This document shows, in pieces, positions 27,583-36,569 of a stretch of DNA of 64,000 nt. The notes beneath the pieces are model-generated. The model saw only the letters and a program-made list of their open reading frames with translations. It searched no databases and was not told the origin of the DNA. Each line of letters begins with the position of its first letter. The stretch's first letter is position 1. Origin of the DNA: Pandoraea terrae (lineage in GTDB: Bacteria; Pseudomonadota; Gammaproteobacteria; Burkholderiales; Burkholderiaceae). The position numbers and the translations under genes are program-made. Where the stretch lies: positions 27,533 to 91,532 of the forward strand of contig NZ_CABPRZ010000024.1 of NCBI RefSeq assembly GCF_902459695.1. The letters are read 5' to 3'.

Positions 27583-28625
27583 AATTGAAGCAAATCACCG
27601 CCTGCGCCGCGCTTGCGGCGGCCGGTCTCATGGCCGGTCAGGCCCACGCCGACGCAAAGACGATCTATATCGGCATGAACGGCGGCGCGATGGAGAAGGT
27701 CTACACGTCGAAAATCCTGCCGGATTTCGAAAAGGCCACGGGCGTGAAGGTGGTGGTGGTGCCGGGGACGTCGTCGGACATTTTCGCCAAGCTGCAGGCG
27801 ACCAAGGGCAAGCCCCAGATGCACGTGGTGTTCCTGGACGACGGCGTGATGGTGCGCGCGGTCGGCATGGGCCTGTGCCAGAAGCTGGAAGACTCGCCGG
27901 CGCTCAAGCAACTGTACCCGGTCGCGCACATCAAGGACGATATGGCCGCCGGCGTCGAGCTGGCGTGGACGGGGCTCGCTTACAACAAGAAGATGTTCGA
28001 CGAGAAGGGCTGGGCGCCGCCGACCTCGTGGATGGACCTGTCCGATCCGAAGTACAAGGGAAAGGTCGTGTTCCAGTCGGCTTCGTCGAGCACGTTCGGC
28101 CTGCATGGCTTCCTGATGATCAACAAGCTGCTCGGCGGCACCGAGAAGAACGTGGAGCCCGGCTTCACCAAGTGGCAGAGCACGGTGGGCAAGAATGTGC
28201 TCGAGTACATCCCGAACTCGGCCAAGATTTCGGAAATGGTGCAAACGAATGAAGCGGCCGTATTCCCGCTGACGCAGACGGGCGTGGCGAACCTGAAGGA
28301 GAAGGGCATTCCGGTCGAGTATGCCAATCCGAAGGAAGGTCCGGTGCTGCTGATGGTCGGCATGTGCGTGGTCGCGAACAACGACAACCCGCAAGCCGCG
28401 CAGAAGCTCGCGCAGTTCCTGCTCACGCCTGAAGCGCAAGTGAAGGCGGCCGAATTCGGCAAGCAGGTGCCGACGAACCGCACGGTCAAGCTGCCGGCGG
28501 AAATGCAGGCGAAGGTCGGCAACGTCGATGAGCTGCTCAAGAAGATCAACGTCGTCGATTGGGACGCGATCAACGCGAACCGCCCGCAATGGGACGCCCG
28601 CTGGAACCGTACGGTCGAGCGTTGA
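27579..28625 (+). CDS. Periplasmic substrate-binding protein of the PotD/opine type
   Basis: 348 residues with a signal peptide (MKLKQITACAALAAAGLMAG, cleavage after AHA). The mature part is a type II periplasmic binding fold: TIYIGMNGGAMEKVYTSKIL, VVVVPGTSSDIFAKLQATKG, VELAWTGLAYNKKMFDEKGW, and a C-terminal AQKLAQFLLTPEAQ helix. It is the expected partner of the ATPase and permeases at 21814-24596, though separated from them by the dehydrogenase genes. It overlaps the flavoprotein gene by 4 bases (ATGA), so transport and oxidation are co-expressed. Confidence 0.9.
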   Translation: MKLKQITACAALAAAGLMAGQAHADAKTIYIGMNGGAMEKVYTSKILPDFEKATGVKVVVVPGTSSDIFAKLQATKGKPQMHVVFLDDGVMVRAVGMGLCQKLEDSPALKQLYPVAHIKDDMAAGVELAWTGLAYNKKMFDEKGWAPPTSWMDLSDPKYKGKVVFQSASSSTFGLHGFLMINKLLGGTEKNVEPGFTKWQSTVGKNVLEYIPNSAKISEMVQTNEAAVFPLTQTGVANLKEKGIPVEYANPKEGPVLLMVGMCVVANNDNPQAAQKLAQFLLTPEAQVKAAEFGKQVPTNRTVKLPAEMQAKVGNVDELLKKINVVDWDAINANRPQWDARWNRTVER

Positions 28626-28628
28626 TCG

Positions 28629-29855
28629 ATGATGCAAGCCGTTGCCGATTTTCCGTTCACGGCCCCGTTCGCCGCGCCGCAAGGCTCGGCGATTCGCGAG
28701 CTGTTCAAGCACCTTGCCACGCCGGGCATGATCTCGTTCGCGGGCGGCTACCCGTCACCCGACTTGTTTGACCGCGACGGCCTCGCCGCCGCGGCGGCCG
28801 AGGCCTGGCAGGGCGCCGCCGGCGAATGCCTGCAATACGGTCCCACGGAAGGGCTGCCGGCGCTGCGCGAGGCATTGGCCGCGCGCATGCGCGCGCACGG
28901 TGCGCAGGCCGATCCGGCGCAGGTGCTCGTGACCACCGGATCGCAGCAGGCGTTCGATCTGCTGGTGCGCGTGCTGGTGGCGCCGGGCGACACGGTGGTC
29001 GTGGAGCGTCCGACGTACTCGGCCGCATTGCAGGCGCTGCGCCTGGCGCAGGCGAACGTGTTGTCGGTCGGCATGGACGGCGACGGCCTCGATGTCGAGG
29101 CGTTGGCTTCCCTGCTTGCGGCGCAACCGGCCGAGCGTCGTCCGAAGCTGATCTACACCGTGCCGACGTTTGCGAATCCCTCGGGGGCGACGCTGACGCT
29201 GGCGCGCCGCCGCCGGCTGCTCGAGATTGTCGCCGAGTACGGTGTGCTGCTGGTCGAGGACGACCCTTACGGCGAACTGCGCTTCTCGGGTGAGCCGGTG
29301 CCGACGTTGGCGGCACTCGCAAAGGGCGTGCCGGGCGCCGAGCCTTGGGTCGTCTATCTGGGCAGCCTGTCGAAGGTGCTCGCGCCGGGGCTGCGGCTGG
29401 GCTGGATGCATGGCGCGGCGCCGCTGCTGCGCCGTTGTGTGATCGCGAAGCAGACCGTCGATCTCTGCACGCCGCCGTGGTTGCAGGCGGTGGCCGCCAG
29501 CTACCTCCGCCAGGGCCGGCTCGATGCGCAGATCGTCCGCATTGCCGACGCGTACCGTGCACGCGCGACCACATTGTGCACGGCATTGCGCGCTCGGCTG
29601 GGCGGACGCTTCGACTTCACTGAGCCGCAGGGCGGCATGTTCGTGTGGGGGCGTTGGCGTGACGGAACGGACGCAACGGCGCTGCTGAATACGGCCATTG
29701 AAGAAAAAGTGATGTATGTGCCCGGCGCGCCGTTCTTTTCGGAGCAGTCCGATCGCGCCGCCTTGCGCCTCTGTTTTACGATGTCCACACCGGTCGAGAT
29801 TGAGACAGGCGTGGGGCGTTTGGCGCAGGCCGCGGCGAGACACGCTGCGGCATAA
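28629..29855 (+). CDS. PLP-dependent aminotransferase (LysN/2-aminoadipate transaminase-like)
   Basis: 408 residues of fold type I. The N-terminal MISFAGGYPSPDLF, LQYGPTEGLPALREALAARM, the Asn of TVPTFANPSG, and the PLP lysine in LGSLSKVLAPGLRLGW are those of the LysN/Kat-like subgroup. Members act on 2-aminoadipate, kynurenine and related amino acids. After an ALDH7 enzyme making 2-aminoadipate, the simplest role is conversion to 2-oxoadipate. An AruH-like role on arginine cannot be excluded, because an AruI-like decarboxylase gene follows. It starts 3 bases after the binding-protein stop. Confidence 0.85.
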   Translation: MMQAVADFPFTAPFAAPQGSAIRELFKHLATPGMISFAGGYPSPDLFDRDGLAAAAAEAWQGAAGECLQYGPTEGLPALREALAARMRAHGAQADPAQVLVTTGSQQAFDLLVRVLVAPGDTVVVERPTYSAALQALRLAQANVLSVGMDGDGLDVEALASLLAAQPAERRPKLIYTVPTFANPSGATLTLARRRRLLEIVAEYGVLLVEDDPYGELRFSGEPVPTLAALAKGVPGAEPWVVYLGSLSKVLAPGLRLGWMHGAAPLLRRCVIAKQTVDLCTPPWLQAVAASYLRQGRLDAQIVRIADAYRARATTLCTALRARLGGRFDFTEPQGGMFVWGRWRDGTDATALLNTAIEEKVMYVPGAPFFSEQSDRAALRLCFTMSTPVEIETGVGRLAQAAARHAAA

Positions 29856-29897
29856 GGTGGGCGTTGGCCAATGCCGGCCGGATGCGGGAGAGAGGAA

Positions 29898-31613
29898 ATG
29901 ACGATGTCGGGTTCGCATGACACTGCAGTTCATCCGGCCGCGGCGGCCGCATTGCCGGAAAGCACCGGGGCGCGTTTGCTGGTCGATGCCTTGCTGGCGC
30001 AGGGCGTTGACCGCATGTTTTGCGTTCCCGGCGAGAGCTACCTCGCTGTGTTGGATGCCCTTTACGACGTGCGTGAGCGCATCGAGCTGATCACCTGCCG
30101 CCACGAGGCTGCGGCGGCGAACATGGCGGAGGCCACCGGCAAATTGACCGGGCGGCCGGGGGTGGCGATCGTCACGCGCGGACCGGGCGCCACGCACGCC
30201 TCGATCGGCGTGCACACGGCCTTTCAGGATTCGACGCCGATGGTCCTGCTGATCGGGCAAGTCGGGCGCGGCATGCTCGATCGCGAGGCGTTTCAGGAAA
30301 TCGACTACCGCCGCATGTTCGGCCAGATGGCGAAGTGGGTGGCGCAGATCGACGATCCGCGCCGCATGGGCGAATACGTGTCGCATGCCTTCCATATCGC
30401 GAGCGCAGGGCGGCCCGGCCCGGTCGTGCTGGCGTTGCCGGAAGATGTGCTGAGCGAGGCTTGCGCGGCCATGCCGCCGCCGCCGCATCATCGCCGGGTC
30501 GCGGCGTCTGCGTCCCCCGCGCAGATGGCCGAGCTGGCAGCACTGCTCGACACCGCAAAGCGGCCTGTGGCAATCCTGGGCGGCAGCGGCTGGACGCCGC
30601 AGGCGTGCGCCGACTTCCGCACTTTCGCCGAGCGATGGGCGCTCCCGGTAGCGTGCGCGTTCCGTTACCAGGACTTGTTCGACAACACGCACCCGCAATA
30701 CGCGGGTGATGTGGGCCTGGGCATCAATCCGGCGCTGGCCAGGCGTATCGAGGCGGCCGATCTCGTGCTGGCCATCGGCCCGCGCCTGGGCGAAGCCACG
30801 ACGAGCCAATACACCTTGTTCGACATTCCGAGACCGCGTCAGACGCTGGTCCACGTGCACAGCGGTGCGGAGGAACTCGGCCGGGTGTACGCCGCCGATC
30901 TGCCGATCAACGCCGGGATGCCGGAGATCGCCGGGGCGCTGGCGACACTTGCGGAGCCTGCAGCGCGTCCGGTCTGGGCGGAGGACACCGCGCTTGCACA
31001 CGCGGCGTACGTCGAATGGAACACGCCGGGCGCAATGCCCGGGCCGTTGCAACTGGGCGAGGTGATGAAGCAGATGCAGGCGCATTTGCGGCCCGATGCG
31101 ATTCTCACCAACGGCGCGGGCAATTATGCGATCTGGCTGCATCGATACTTCCAGTACCGGCATTTCAAATCGCAGTTGGCCCCGACCTCGGGGGCCATGG
31201 GATACGGTGTGCCGGCGGCGCTTGCTGCAAAAGCGGCGGACCGAAAACGCACGGTCGTGGCGCTGGCGGGCGACGGCTGCTTCCTGATGAGCGGTAACGA
31301 ACTCGCCACGGCCATGCAGCATGATCTCGCGATCATCGTGCTGGTCATCAACAACGGCCAGTTCGGCACGATCCGCATGCATCAGGAGAAGCACTACCCG
31401 GCGCGTGTGCATGGCACCGGGCTCACCAACCCGGACTTTGCCGCCTATGCCCGCAGCTTCGGCGCATTTGGCGAGGTGGTCGAGACCACCGAGGCGTTCC
31501 TGCCCGCGTTACAACGCGCGCAGGCATCGGGTTTGCCGGCGGTACTCGAACTGCGTGTCACCCCAGAAGCGCTGACGCCGGCGTTGACCTTGAGCGCATT
31601 GCGACGCGCGTAA
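29898..31613 (+). CDS. Thiamine-diphosphate enzyme, acetolactate-synthase/2-oxoacid-decarboxylase-like
   Basis: 571 residues. The three ThDP-enzyme domains are in order: Pyr domain with the catalytic Glu in ITCRHEAAAANMA, a central Rossmann-like domain (LAALLDTAKRPVAILGGSGW), and the PP domain with LAGDGCFLMSGNELATAMQHD and LVINNGQFGTIRMHQ, the GDG...NN metal motif. It resembles acetolactate synthase large subunits and AruI-type decarboxylases. With no small regulatory subunit nearby, decarboxylation of the 2-oxoacid made by the aminotransferase is likelier than branched-chain synthesis. Start is either 29898 or 29904; both have purine-rich sites upstream. Confidence 0.85.
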   Translation: MTMSGSHDTAVHPAAAAALPESTGARLLVDALLAQGVDRMFCVPGESYLAVLDALYDVRERIELITCRHEAAAANMAEATGKLTGRPGVAIVTRGPGATHASIGVHTAFQDSTPMVLLIGQVGRGMLDREAFQEIDYRRMFGQMAKWVAQIDDPRRMGEYVSHAFHIASAGRPGPVVLALPEDVLSEACAAMPPPPHHRRVAASASPAQMAELAALLDTAKRPVAILGGSGWTPQACADFRTFAERWALPVACAFRYQDLFDNTHPQYAGDVGLGINPALARRIEAADLVLAIGPRLGEATTSQYTLFDIPRPRQTLVHVHSGAEELGRVYAADLPINAGMPEIAGALATLAEPAARPVWAEDTALAHAAYVEWNTPGAMPGPLQLGEVMKQMQAHLRPDAILTNGAGNYAIWLHRYFQYRHFKSQLAPTSGAMGYGVPAALAAKAADRKRTVVALAGDGCFLMSGNELATAMQHDLAIIVLVINNGQFGTIRMHQEKHYPARVHGTGLTNPDFAAYARSFGAFGEVVETTEAFLPALQRAQASGLPAVLELRVTPEALTPALTLSALRRA

Positions 31614-31756
31614 CCGGTTAGCCGTACGCGTTTCGGCGCGTGAAGGCTTTCGTTTTGACGCCGTCATGTTCTCTTTTGGTCGACGTCTTATTGGGAAATA
31701 TCTTGAAAATCGGCGCGGGCGTATGCAAACGCACGGCTTTGCGCGAAGCTCCTTGG

Positions 31757-31771
31757 TTCGGGTCCCGATGA
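31757..31771 (+). other. Small stem-loop just before the AGCS symporter gene
   Basis: TCCCG and CGGGA arms around ATGAA, ending about 21 bases before the AAGGAGACG site. A larger imperfect pairing GTTC...GAAC extends it. Possibly a leader element affecting translation; too short to assign to a known class. Confidence 0.3.
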
Positions 31772-31801
31772 ACGGGAACTTGAACAACAAGGAGACGACG
31801 G

Positions 31802-33214
31802 ATGGAGCAATGGATAGCCGGGTTGGTCGATGCCCTCGGCGGCGTGTTGTCGGGTTACGTGTTGACGGTGATTTTGCTGGGGGTCGGCGTCTGGTTGACG
31901 GTCATTTTTGGCGGCGTGCAGCTCCGCGCGTTGCTGCATAGCATCGGCTTGTTGAAAGCCGCTGGCGGCACGACCGGCATCTCGCCGTTTCAGGCGTTTG
32001 CGACGGGCTTGGCGAGCCGCGTGGGCACCGGCAATATCGCGGGCGTCGCCGTGGCGCTCACGGCCGGCGGCCCGGGCGCGATCTTCTGGATGTGGATGAC
32101 GGCGCTCGTGGGCATGGCGTCGGCTTTCGTGGAATCCACGCTGGCGCAGATCTTCAAGGTGCCGCATGGCGACAAGACCTTTCGCGGCGGCCCGGCGTAT
32201 TACATCGAAATCGGCCTTGGGTCCCGTCGCTTCGGCGTAATTTTCGCGATTGCGCTGCTGTTTACGTTCGGCGTCGCGCTCAACTCGGTCCAGTCGCATT
32301 CGATTGCGGAAGCGTTGGAGGTCTCGTTTGGCTGGTCGAAGGTCTGGGTCGGCATCTGGCTGGTGTTGTTGACCGCACCGATCATTTTCGGCGGTGTGCG
32401 CCGGGTGGCGCGCGTGGCGCAGTGGCTCGTGCCCGTCATGTCGGTGTTGTACATCGGCCTGTCGCTATACGTCGTCGCGATCAACATCGCCGAAGTGCCG
32501 GCGATGCTCATGCTGATTTTGCGGCACGCGTTCGGTCTCGAGCAGGCGGTGGGCGGGGTCGCCGGATTTGCCGTGAGCCAGGCGGTGATGATGGGCGTGC
32601 GGCGTGGACTGTTCTCGAACGAGGCCGGCATGGGCAGTGCACCGAACGCGGCGGCGGTGGCGACAACAAAGCACCCGGTGCAGCAGGGGCTGCTGCAGAT
32701 GCTCGGCGTGTTCTTCGACACGCTGGTCGTGTGTTCTGCCACGGCGGCGCTGATTCTGCTGTCGGGCGAATATCAGATCGGCGGAGCGATTCAGGGGTCG
32801 GTGCTCACACAGCGCGCGATGGCGGCGCACGTGGGTGAATGGAGCGTTGTATTCATGGGGGTGGCGGTGTTCGTGCTGGCCTACTCCAGCGTGCTCGGCA
32901 ACTACGCCTATGCGGAAGTCAATCTCGACTACCTGACCAAACGTCCGTGGGCGGGCACCGCGTTTCGGGCGTTGGTACTGGTTTCCGTCATGTTGGGGGC
33001 AGTCGCGAGCTTGCCGCTGGTCTGGAGTTTCGCCGACCTTGGCACGGCACTGATGGCCATGATCAATCTGGTGGCGATCGTGATGTTGTCCAGATTCGCG
33101 GTGGCCGCCTGGCGGGACTACCGGGCGCAACGGGCCGCGGGTGTCTTGGCGCCGGTGTTCTCGCGGGAATCGATTCCCGAGTTGAAGGACAAATTGCCGA
33201 AAGGCGTCTGGTGA
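31802..33214 (+). CDS. Sodium:alanine/glycine symporter (AGCS family)
   Basis: 470 residues with about ten to eleven membrane segments. AGCS landmarks include FQAFATGLASRVGTGNIAGVA near residue 60 and the NEAGMGSAPNAAA signature near 280. It imports alanine, glycine or similar small amino acids with sodium. AAGGAGACGACGG precedes the start. It lies 188 bases after the ThDP enzyme gene and may be part of the same regulon or a separate unit; a bidirectional terminator follows. Confidence 0.93.
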   Translation: MEQWIAGLVDALGGVLSGYVLTVILLGVGVWLTVIFGGVQLRALLHSIGLLKAAGGTTGISPFQAFATGLASRVGTGNIAGVAVALTAGGPGAIFWMWMTALVGMASAFVESTLAQIFKVPHGDKTFRGGPAYYIEIGLGSRRFGVIFAIALLFTFGVALNSVQSHSIAEALEVSFGWSKVWVGIWLVLLTAPIIFGGVRRVARVAQWLVPVMSVLYIGLSLYVVAINIAEVPAMLMLILRHAFGLEQAVGGVAGFAVSQAVMMGVRRGLFSNEAGMGSAPNAAAVATTKHPVQQGLLQMLGVFFDTLVVCSATAALILLSGEYQIGGAIQGSVLTQRAMAAHVGEWSVVFMGVAVFVLAYSSVLGNYAYAEVNLDYLTKRPWAGTAFRALVLVSVMLGAVASLPLVWSFADLGTALMAMINLVAIVMLSRFAVAAWRDYRAQRAAGVLAPVFSRESIPELKDKLPKGVW

Positions 33215-33255
33215 GCCGCGTTCGGTGATGCATTACGGCGGATGATGCCGAAAGA

Positions 33256-33292
33256 AAAGCTGGCAGTTCAATTTTGAACTGCCGGCTTTTTC
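33256..33292. terminator. Bidirectional intrinsic terminator
   Basis: Arms AGCTGGCAGTTCAA and TTGAACTGCCGGCT (one G-T pair) with an A-run on the left and TTTTT on the right, so it works on both strands. It separates the AGCS symporter from the converging binding-protein gene. Confidence 0.92.
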
Positions 33293-33314
33293 ATTTCCGC
33301 ACGGACCGGATGGC

Positions 33315-34463
33315 TTACTTGCCGCCGACCGACTCCAGGACTTCGAACTTGCCGTTCACGACCTTGTAGACGGTAATGCTGCCGTTCTTCAGATCGCCAA
33401 CGTTGTCGTACGCGAGTTCACGCGTCGTCACGCCGGGCATGCTCGTCTTGGCGAGCATCGGCAGGTACTTGGCCGGGTCCGTCGAGTTGGCCTTCTTCAT
33501 GGCGGCCATCATCGCCATGGCGCCGTCGTAGGCGTACGGCGAATAGGTTTCCATCGGCGTGCTGAAGCGCTTCGCATAACGCTGCTCGTAACCCTTGCCG
33601 CCCGGCATCTTGTCCAGCGGCAGGCCGGCCAGCGATACCACCGAACCGTCGGCCGCATCGCCCGCGATCTTGAGGAACGCGTCCGACTTCACCATTTCGC
33701 CGGCGATCAGCGTGCTCTTCATGCCCAGTTCGCGCATCTGCTTGACCATCGGGCCTGCCTGCGCGTCGGCGCCGCCGTAGAACACGGCATCCGGGTTGGC
33801 GCGTTTCAGGTTCGTCAGGATGGCGCGGAAATCGACAGCCTTGTCGCTCGCGAATTCATGGCGAACGATCTTCGCACCGGCCGCCTTCGCCGCTTTCTCG
33901 AACTCCTCGGCCAGACCCTGGCCGTAGGCCGTGCGGTCGTCCACGATCGCAATGTTCTTGTAGCCGAGCTTCTTGACCGCGAAGCTGCCGACCACCGAAC
34001 CTTGCTGCGTGTCCGACGTCATCATGCGGAACGTCGTCTTGAAGCCTTGCTTCGTGTATTCCGGGGCGGTCGCCATCGCGATTTCCGGAATGCCCGCCTG
34101 CGCGTAAATGCGCGAGGCCGGGATTGTCGTGCCGGAGTTGAAGTGACCCAGCATGCCCTTGACGCCTGAATCCACCAGTTTCTGCGCCACCGTCGTACCC
34201 TGGCGCGGGTCGGCCTGGTCGTCTTCGGCCATCAGCACGAACTTCACCGGCTTGCCTTCGATCATCGGCTTGGTGGCGTTGAACTCGTCGATCGCGAGTT
34301 GGATGCCGTTCTGCATGTCTTTGCCGTAGTGGGCCTGTGCGCCGGTCAGCGGCGCGGCGAACCCGAGCTTTACTTCCTGCGCCTGTTGGGCCTGCGCCGC
34401 TGTGGCGCCAAGCGCCATCAGTCCGGCCATCGCGAATGCGCTCAGCTTAAGCTTCGAATGCAT
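33315..34463 (-). CDS. Branched-chain amino-acid ABC transporter substrate-binding protein (LivJ/LivK-like)
   Basis: 382 residues. A signal peptide (MHSKLKLSAFAMAGLMALGA, cleavage after AQA) precedes a type I periplasmic binding fold: VKLGFAAPLTGAQAHYGKDM, VLMAEDDQADPRQGTTVAQKL, GHFNSGTTIPASRIYAQAGI, IAIVDDRTAYGQGLAEEF and YSPYAYDGAMAM. Known ligands of the family are Leu, Ile, Val, Ala or other amino acids. No liv permease or ATPase genes are adjacent. The ATG at 34463 is chosen over one at 34469 because AAGGAG abuts the latter but is 6 bases from the former. Four TGCAACCC-like sites, candidate PutA operators, lie upstream. Confidence 0.93.
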   Translation of the reverse strand: MHSKLKLSAFAMAGLMALGATAAQAQQAQEVKLGFAAPLTGAQAHYGKDMQNGIQLAIDEFNATKPMIEGKPVKFVLMAEDDQADPRQGTTVAQKLVDSGVKGMLGHFNSGTTIPASRIYAQAGIPEIAMATAPEYTKQGFKTTFRMMTSDTQQGSVVGSFAVKKLGYKNIAIVDDRTAYGQGLAEEFEKAAKAAGAKIVRHEFASDKAVDFRAILTNLKRANPDAVFYGGADAQAGPMVKQMRELGMKSTLIAGEMVKSDAFLKIAGDAADGSVVSLAGLPLDKMPGGKGYEQRYAKRFSTPMETYSPYAYDGAMAMMAAMKKANSTDPAKYLPMLAKTSMPGVTTRELAYDNVGDLKNGSITVYKVVNGKFEVLESVGGK

Positions 34464-34650
34464 GAACATCTCCTTACGTGTGGTGTCGTGTGGTGTGCCG
34501 CTAGCGGGATCGCCGCGCGCAGCCGGTCGGTTCGGCGCGTGACCCGGCGGATTGCCCGGGCCGGCGCCGGCACATCGGCGGAATTCGCCTGACGCGGCAG
34601 TATTGGCGCAGCTTTCGCTCCGGTCAAGAGGGGCAAATCGGGATAGCGGG

Positions 34651-34728
34651 TGCAACCCGGGCCTGTCCCGGGCTGCTCCGCTACGTCCGCACATTGTGCA
34701 ACCCTTCATGCAACCCTGTGCGCAACCC
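34651..34728. promoter_or_regulatory. Cluster of TGCAACCC sites (candidate PutA operators) upstream of the binding-protein gene
   Basis: TGCAACCC occurs at 34651, 34697 and 34709, with a one-base variant CGCAACCC at 34721. The last three starts are exactly 12 bases apart. TGCAAC is the complement of GTTGCA, the reported core of PutA DNA-binding sites. The sites lie between the end of putP and the start of the minus-strand binding-protein gene, where that gene's promoter must be. Confidence 0.6.
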
Positions 34729-34753
34729 GTGTCCCGACGCCGATGCAAGCCGT

Positions 34754-36274
34754 TCAGAGACGGCCAACCGGTGCCAGGGTCGGGGTCGCTTCGGTTTCTT
34801 GAACCGTGGCGTTCACGCTATTGAAGACTTGCAGCATCGTCGGCGACGGGGCAGGCCCGACGCGGCTGCCAGCTACCACCGCCAGCGTCCCCAGGGCAAA
34901 GCCAGGCAAAATTTCATAGAGGTCGAACCAGCCGTATTGTTTCCAGACGAGGACCGTCACGGCGCCGACAACGATGCCCGCCAGCGCGCCGTTGCGCGTT
35001 ACGCCACGCCAAGTCAGCGACAACAGGATGAGCGGGCCGAAAGCCGCGCCAAAGCCGGCCCAGGCGTAGCTGACCATGCCCAGTACCCGGCTGTTCGGGT
35101 CAAACGCCAGCACGATCGCGATGGCCGCGACCGCAAGCACCATCGCGCGGCCGATCCAAACCAGTTGTCCCTGCGTGGCGTCGCGCTTCACAAAGGTCTT
35201 GAAGATGTCCTCCGTCAATGCGCTTGCGCATACCAGCAGTTGGCACGACAGCGTGCTCATCACCGCCGCCAGAATCGCGGCGAGCAGGATGCCGGCGATC
35301 CACGGCGCAAACAGTTGGGTGGCCAGCGCGATAAACACCGTTTCAGGATTGGCAAACACGCTTTCGCCCTGCGCCGGCCGGCCGCTGAAGTACGCCAGAC
35401 CAAAAAAGCCCACCGCCACGGCGCCCGACAGGCACAGCAGCATCCAGGTCATGCAGATCTGCCGCGCCCGCGGGATCGCTGCCACCGATTTTGCTGCCAT
35501 AAAGCGCACGAGAATGTGCGGCTGGCCAAAGTAGCCGAATCCCCACGCCAACATGGAGATCACGCCCATCGCACTCAACTCGCCGAAGAGCGCGGTGTGT
35601 GCAGGCTTTACGGCCTCAACGGCCGCCGTTGCCGCGCCGAGCCCGCCATCGACTGACAGGACGGTCAGTGGTGTGACCAGCAATGCAGCGAACATCAGCG
35701 AAGCCTGGACCGTGTCCGTCCAGCTTACCGCGAGGAAGCCGCCGATGAAGACGTAGGCGATCGTCGCCAGTGCGCCGATCCAGAGGGCAGTACGGTACGG
35801 CATGTCGAACATGCTTTCGAACAACCGGGCACCGGCCACCACACCCGATGCGCAGTAGATGGTGAAGAAAACGAGGATGACGAGCGCTGTCACGATACGC
35901 AGCACGTTATTGCGGTCCTCGAACCGCCGCGTCAGGAATTCGGGCAGCGTGAGGGCGTTGCCGCACGCTTCCGTGTAGACGCGCAGCCGCGCCGCCACGA
36001 ACCGCCAGTTGAGCCACGCGCCGACGGCGAGGCCGATCGCTATCCAGATACCGGACAGGCCGCCGATGAAAATCGCACCCGGCAAGCCGAGCAGCAACCA
36101 GCCGCTCATGTCGGACGAACCGGCCGACAGGGCGGTCACGAAACTGCCCAGCCGCCGCCCGCCCAGAATGTAGTCGGACAGATTGCGCGTGGCGCGGTAG
36201 CCAAGCCAGCCGATGGCCAGCATGGCGACGATGTACACGGAGAATGTCACGAAAGTGGGGTTGTCCAGCAACAT
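34754..36274 (-). CDS. putP: Sodium/proline symporter PutP
   Basis: 506 residues, a sodium:solute symporter with about 13 membrane segments. PutP landmarks: TRNLSDYILGGRRLGSFVTALSAGSSDMSGW near the start, where Asp and Ser line the sodium and proline sites (given here as a region, residues about 30-60), and RFMAAKSVAAIPRARQI further on. It imports L-proline with sodium. It lies 295 bases downstream of putA on the same strand, so the two probably form a proline-use unit. Confidence 0.94.
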   Translation of the reverse strand: MLLDNPTFVTFSVYIVAMLAIGWLGYRATRNLSDYILGGRRLGSFVTALSAGSSDMSGWLLLGLPGAIFIGGLSGIWIAIGLAVGAWLNWRFVAARLRVYTEACGNALTLPEFLTRRFEDRNNVLRIVTALVILVFFTIYCASGVVAGARLFESMFDMPYRTALWIGALATIAYVFIGGFLAVSWTDTVQASLMFAALLVTPLTVLSVDGGLGAATAAVEAVKPAHTALFGELSAMGVISMLAWGFGYFGQPHILVRFMAAKSVAAIPRARQICMTWMLLCLSGAVAVGFFGLAYFSGRPAQGESVFANPETVFIALATQLFAPWIAGILLAAILAAVMSTLSCQLLVCASALTEDIFKTFVKRDATQGQLVWIGRAMVLAVAAIAIVLAFDPNSRVLGMVSYAWAGFGAAFGPLILLSLTWRGVTRNGALAGIVVGAVTVLVWKQYGWFDLYEILPGFALGTLAVVAGSRVGPAPSPTMLQVFNSVNATVQETEATPTLAPVGRL

Positions 36275-36528
36275 GCTTGCTCCTTCCTTTGTTCATGGAC
36301 GTGCCGCCCAAAGGTGGCACGCGAAAAAACGCCACATCTGCGGCGCACATCCGTCGGGGGGAGAAAACGCCGGTGCGCGGGGGTCGCACCGGTTCGACCA
36401 AACCCGCATGAGGCTCGGCCGGAAAAACGTTCGGGGGGAACGACAGGGAACGGCTTCGGGGGGAGGGCCGTGCGGTTCGTCCTCAGGACTGCGAGGGCGA
36501 ACCGTACCGCCGGGTATTGCGTACTGCT

Positions 36529-36561
36529 GCCACCGCGATCCTCGACGGGACCTGCGGTGGC
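36529..36561 (-). other. GC-rich hairpin between putA and putP
   Basis: Perfect 8-base arms GCCACCGC and GCGGTGGC separated by 17 bases, just past the putA stop. There is no T-run on either side, so it is probably an mRNA-stabilising or attenuating stem, not a clean terminator. Confidence 0.45.
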
Positions 36562-36569
36562 GTCCGGGA

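Noticed and set aside
28755..31412. A long minus-strand frame opposite the aminotransferase and ThDP enzyme
   Set aside because: It spans two well-supported genes, has no recognisable domain and shows the composition of a codon-bias mirror.
29898..31613. Calling the ThDP enzyme ilvB (acetolactate synthase)
   Set aside because: No regulatory small subunit or ilv genes adjoin it, and the catabolic context favours a decarboxylase; the name would overstate what the sequence shows.
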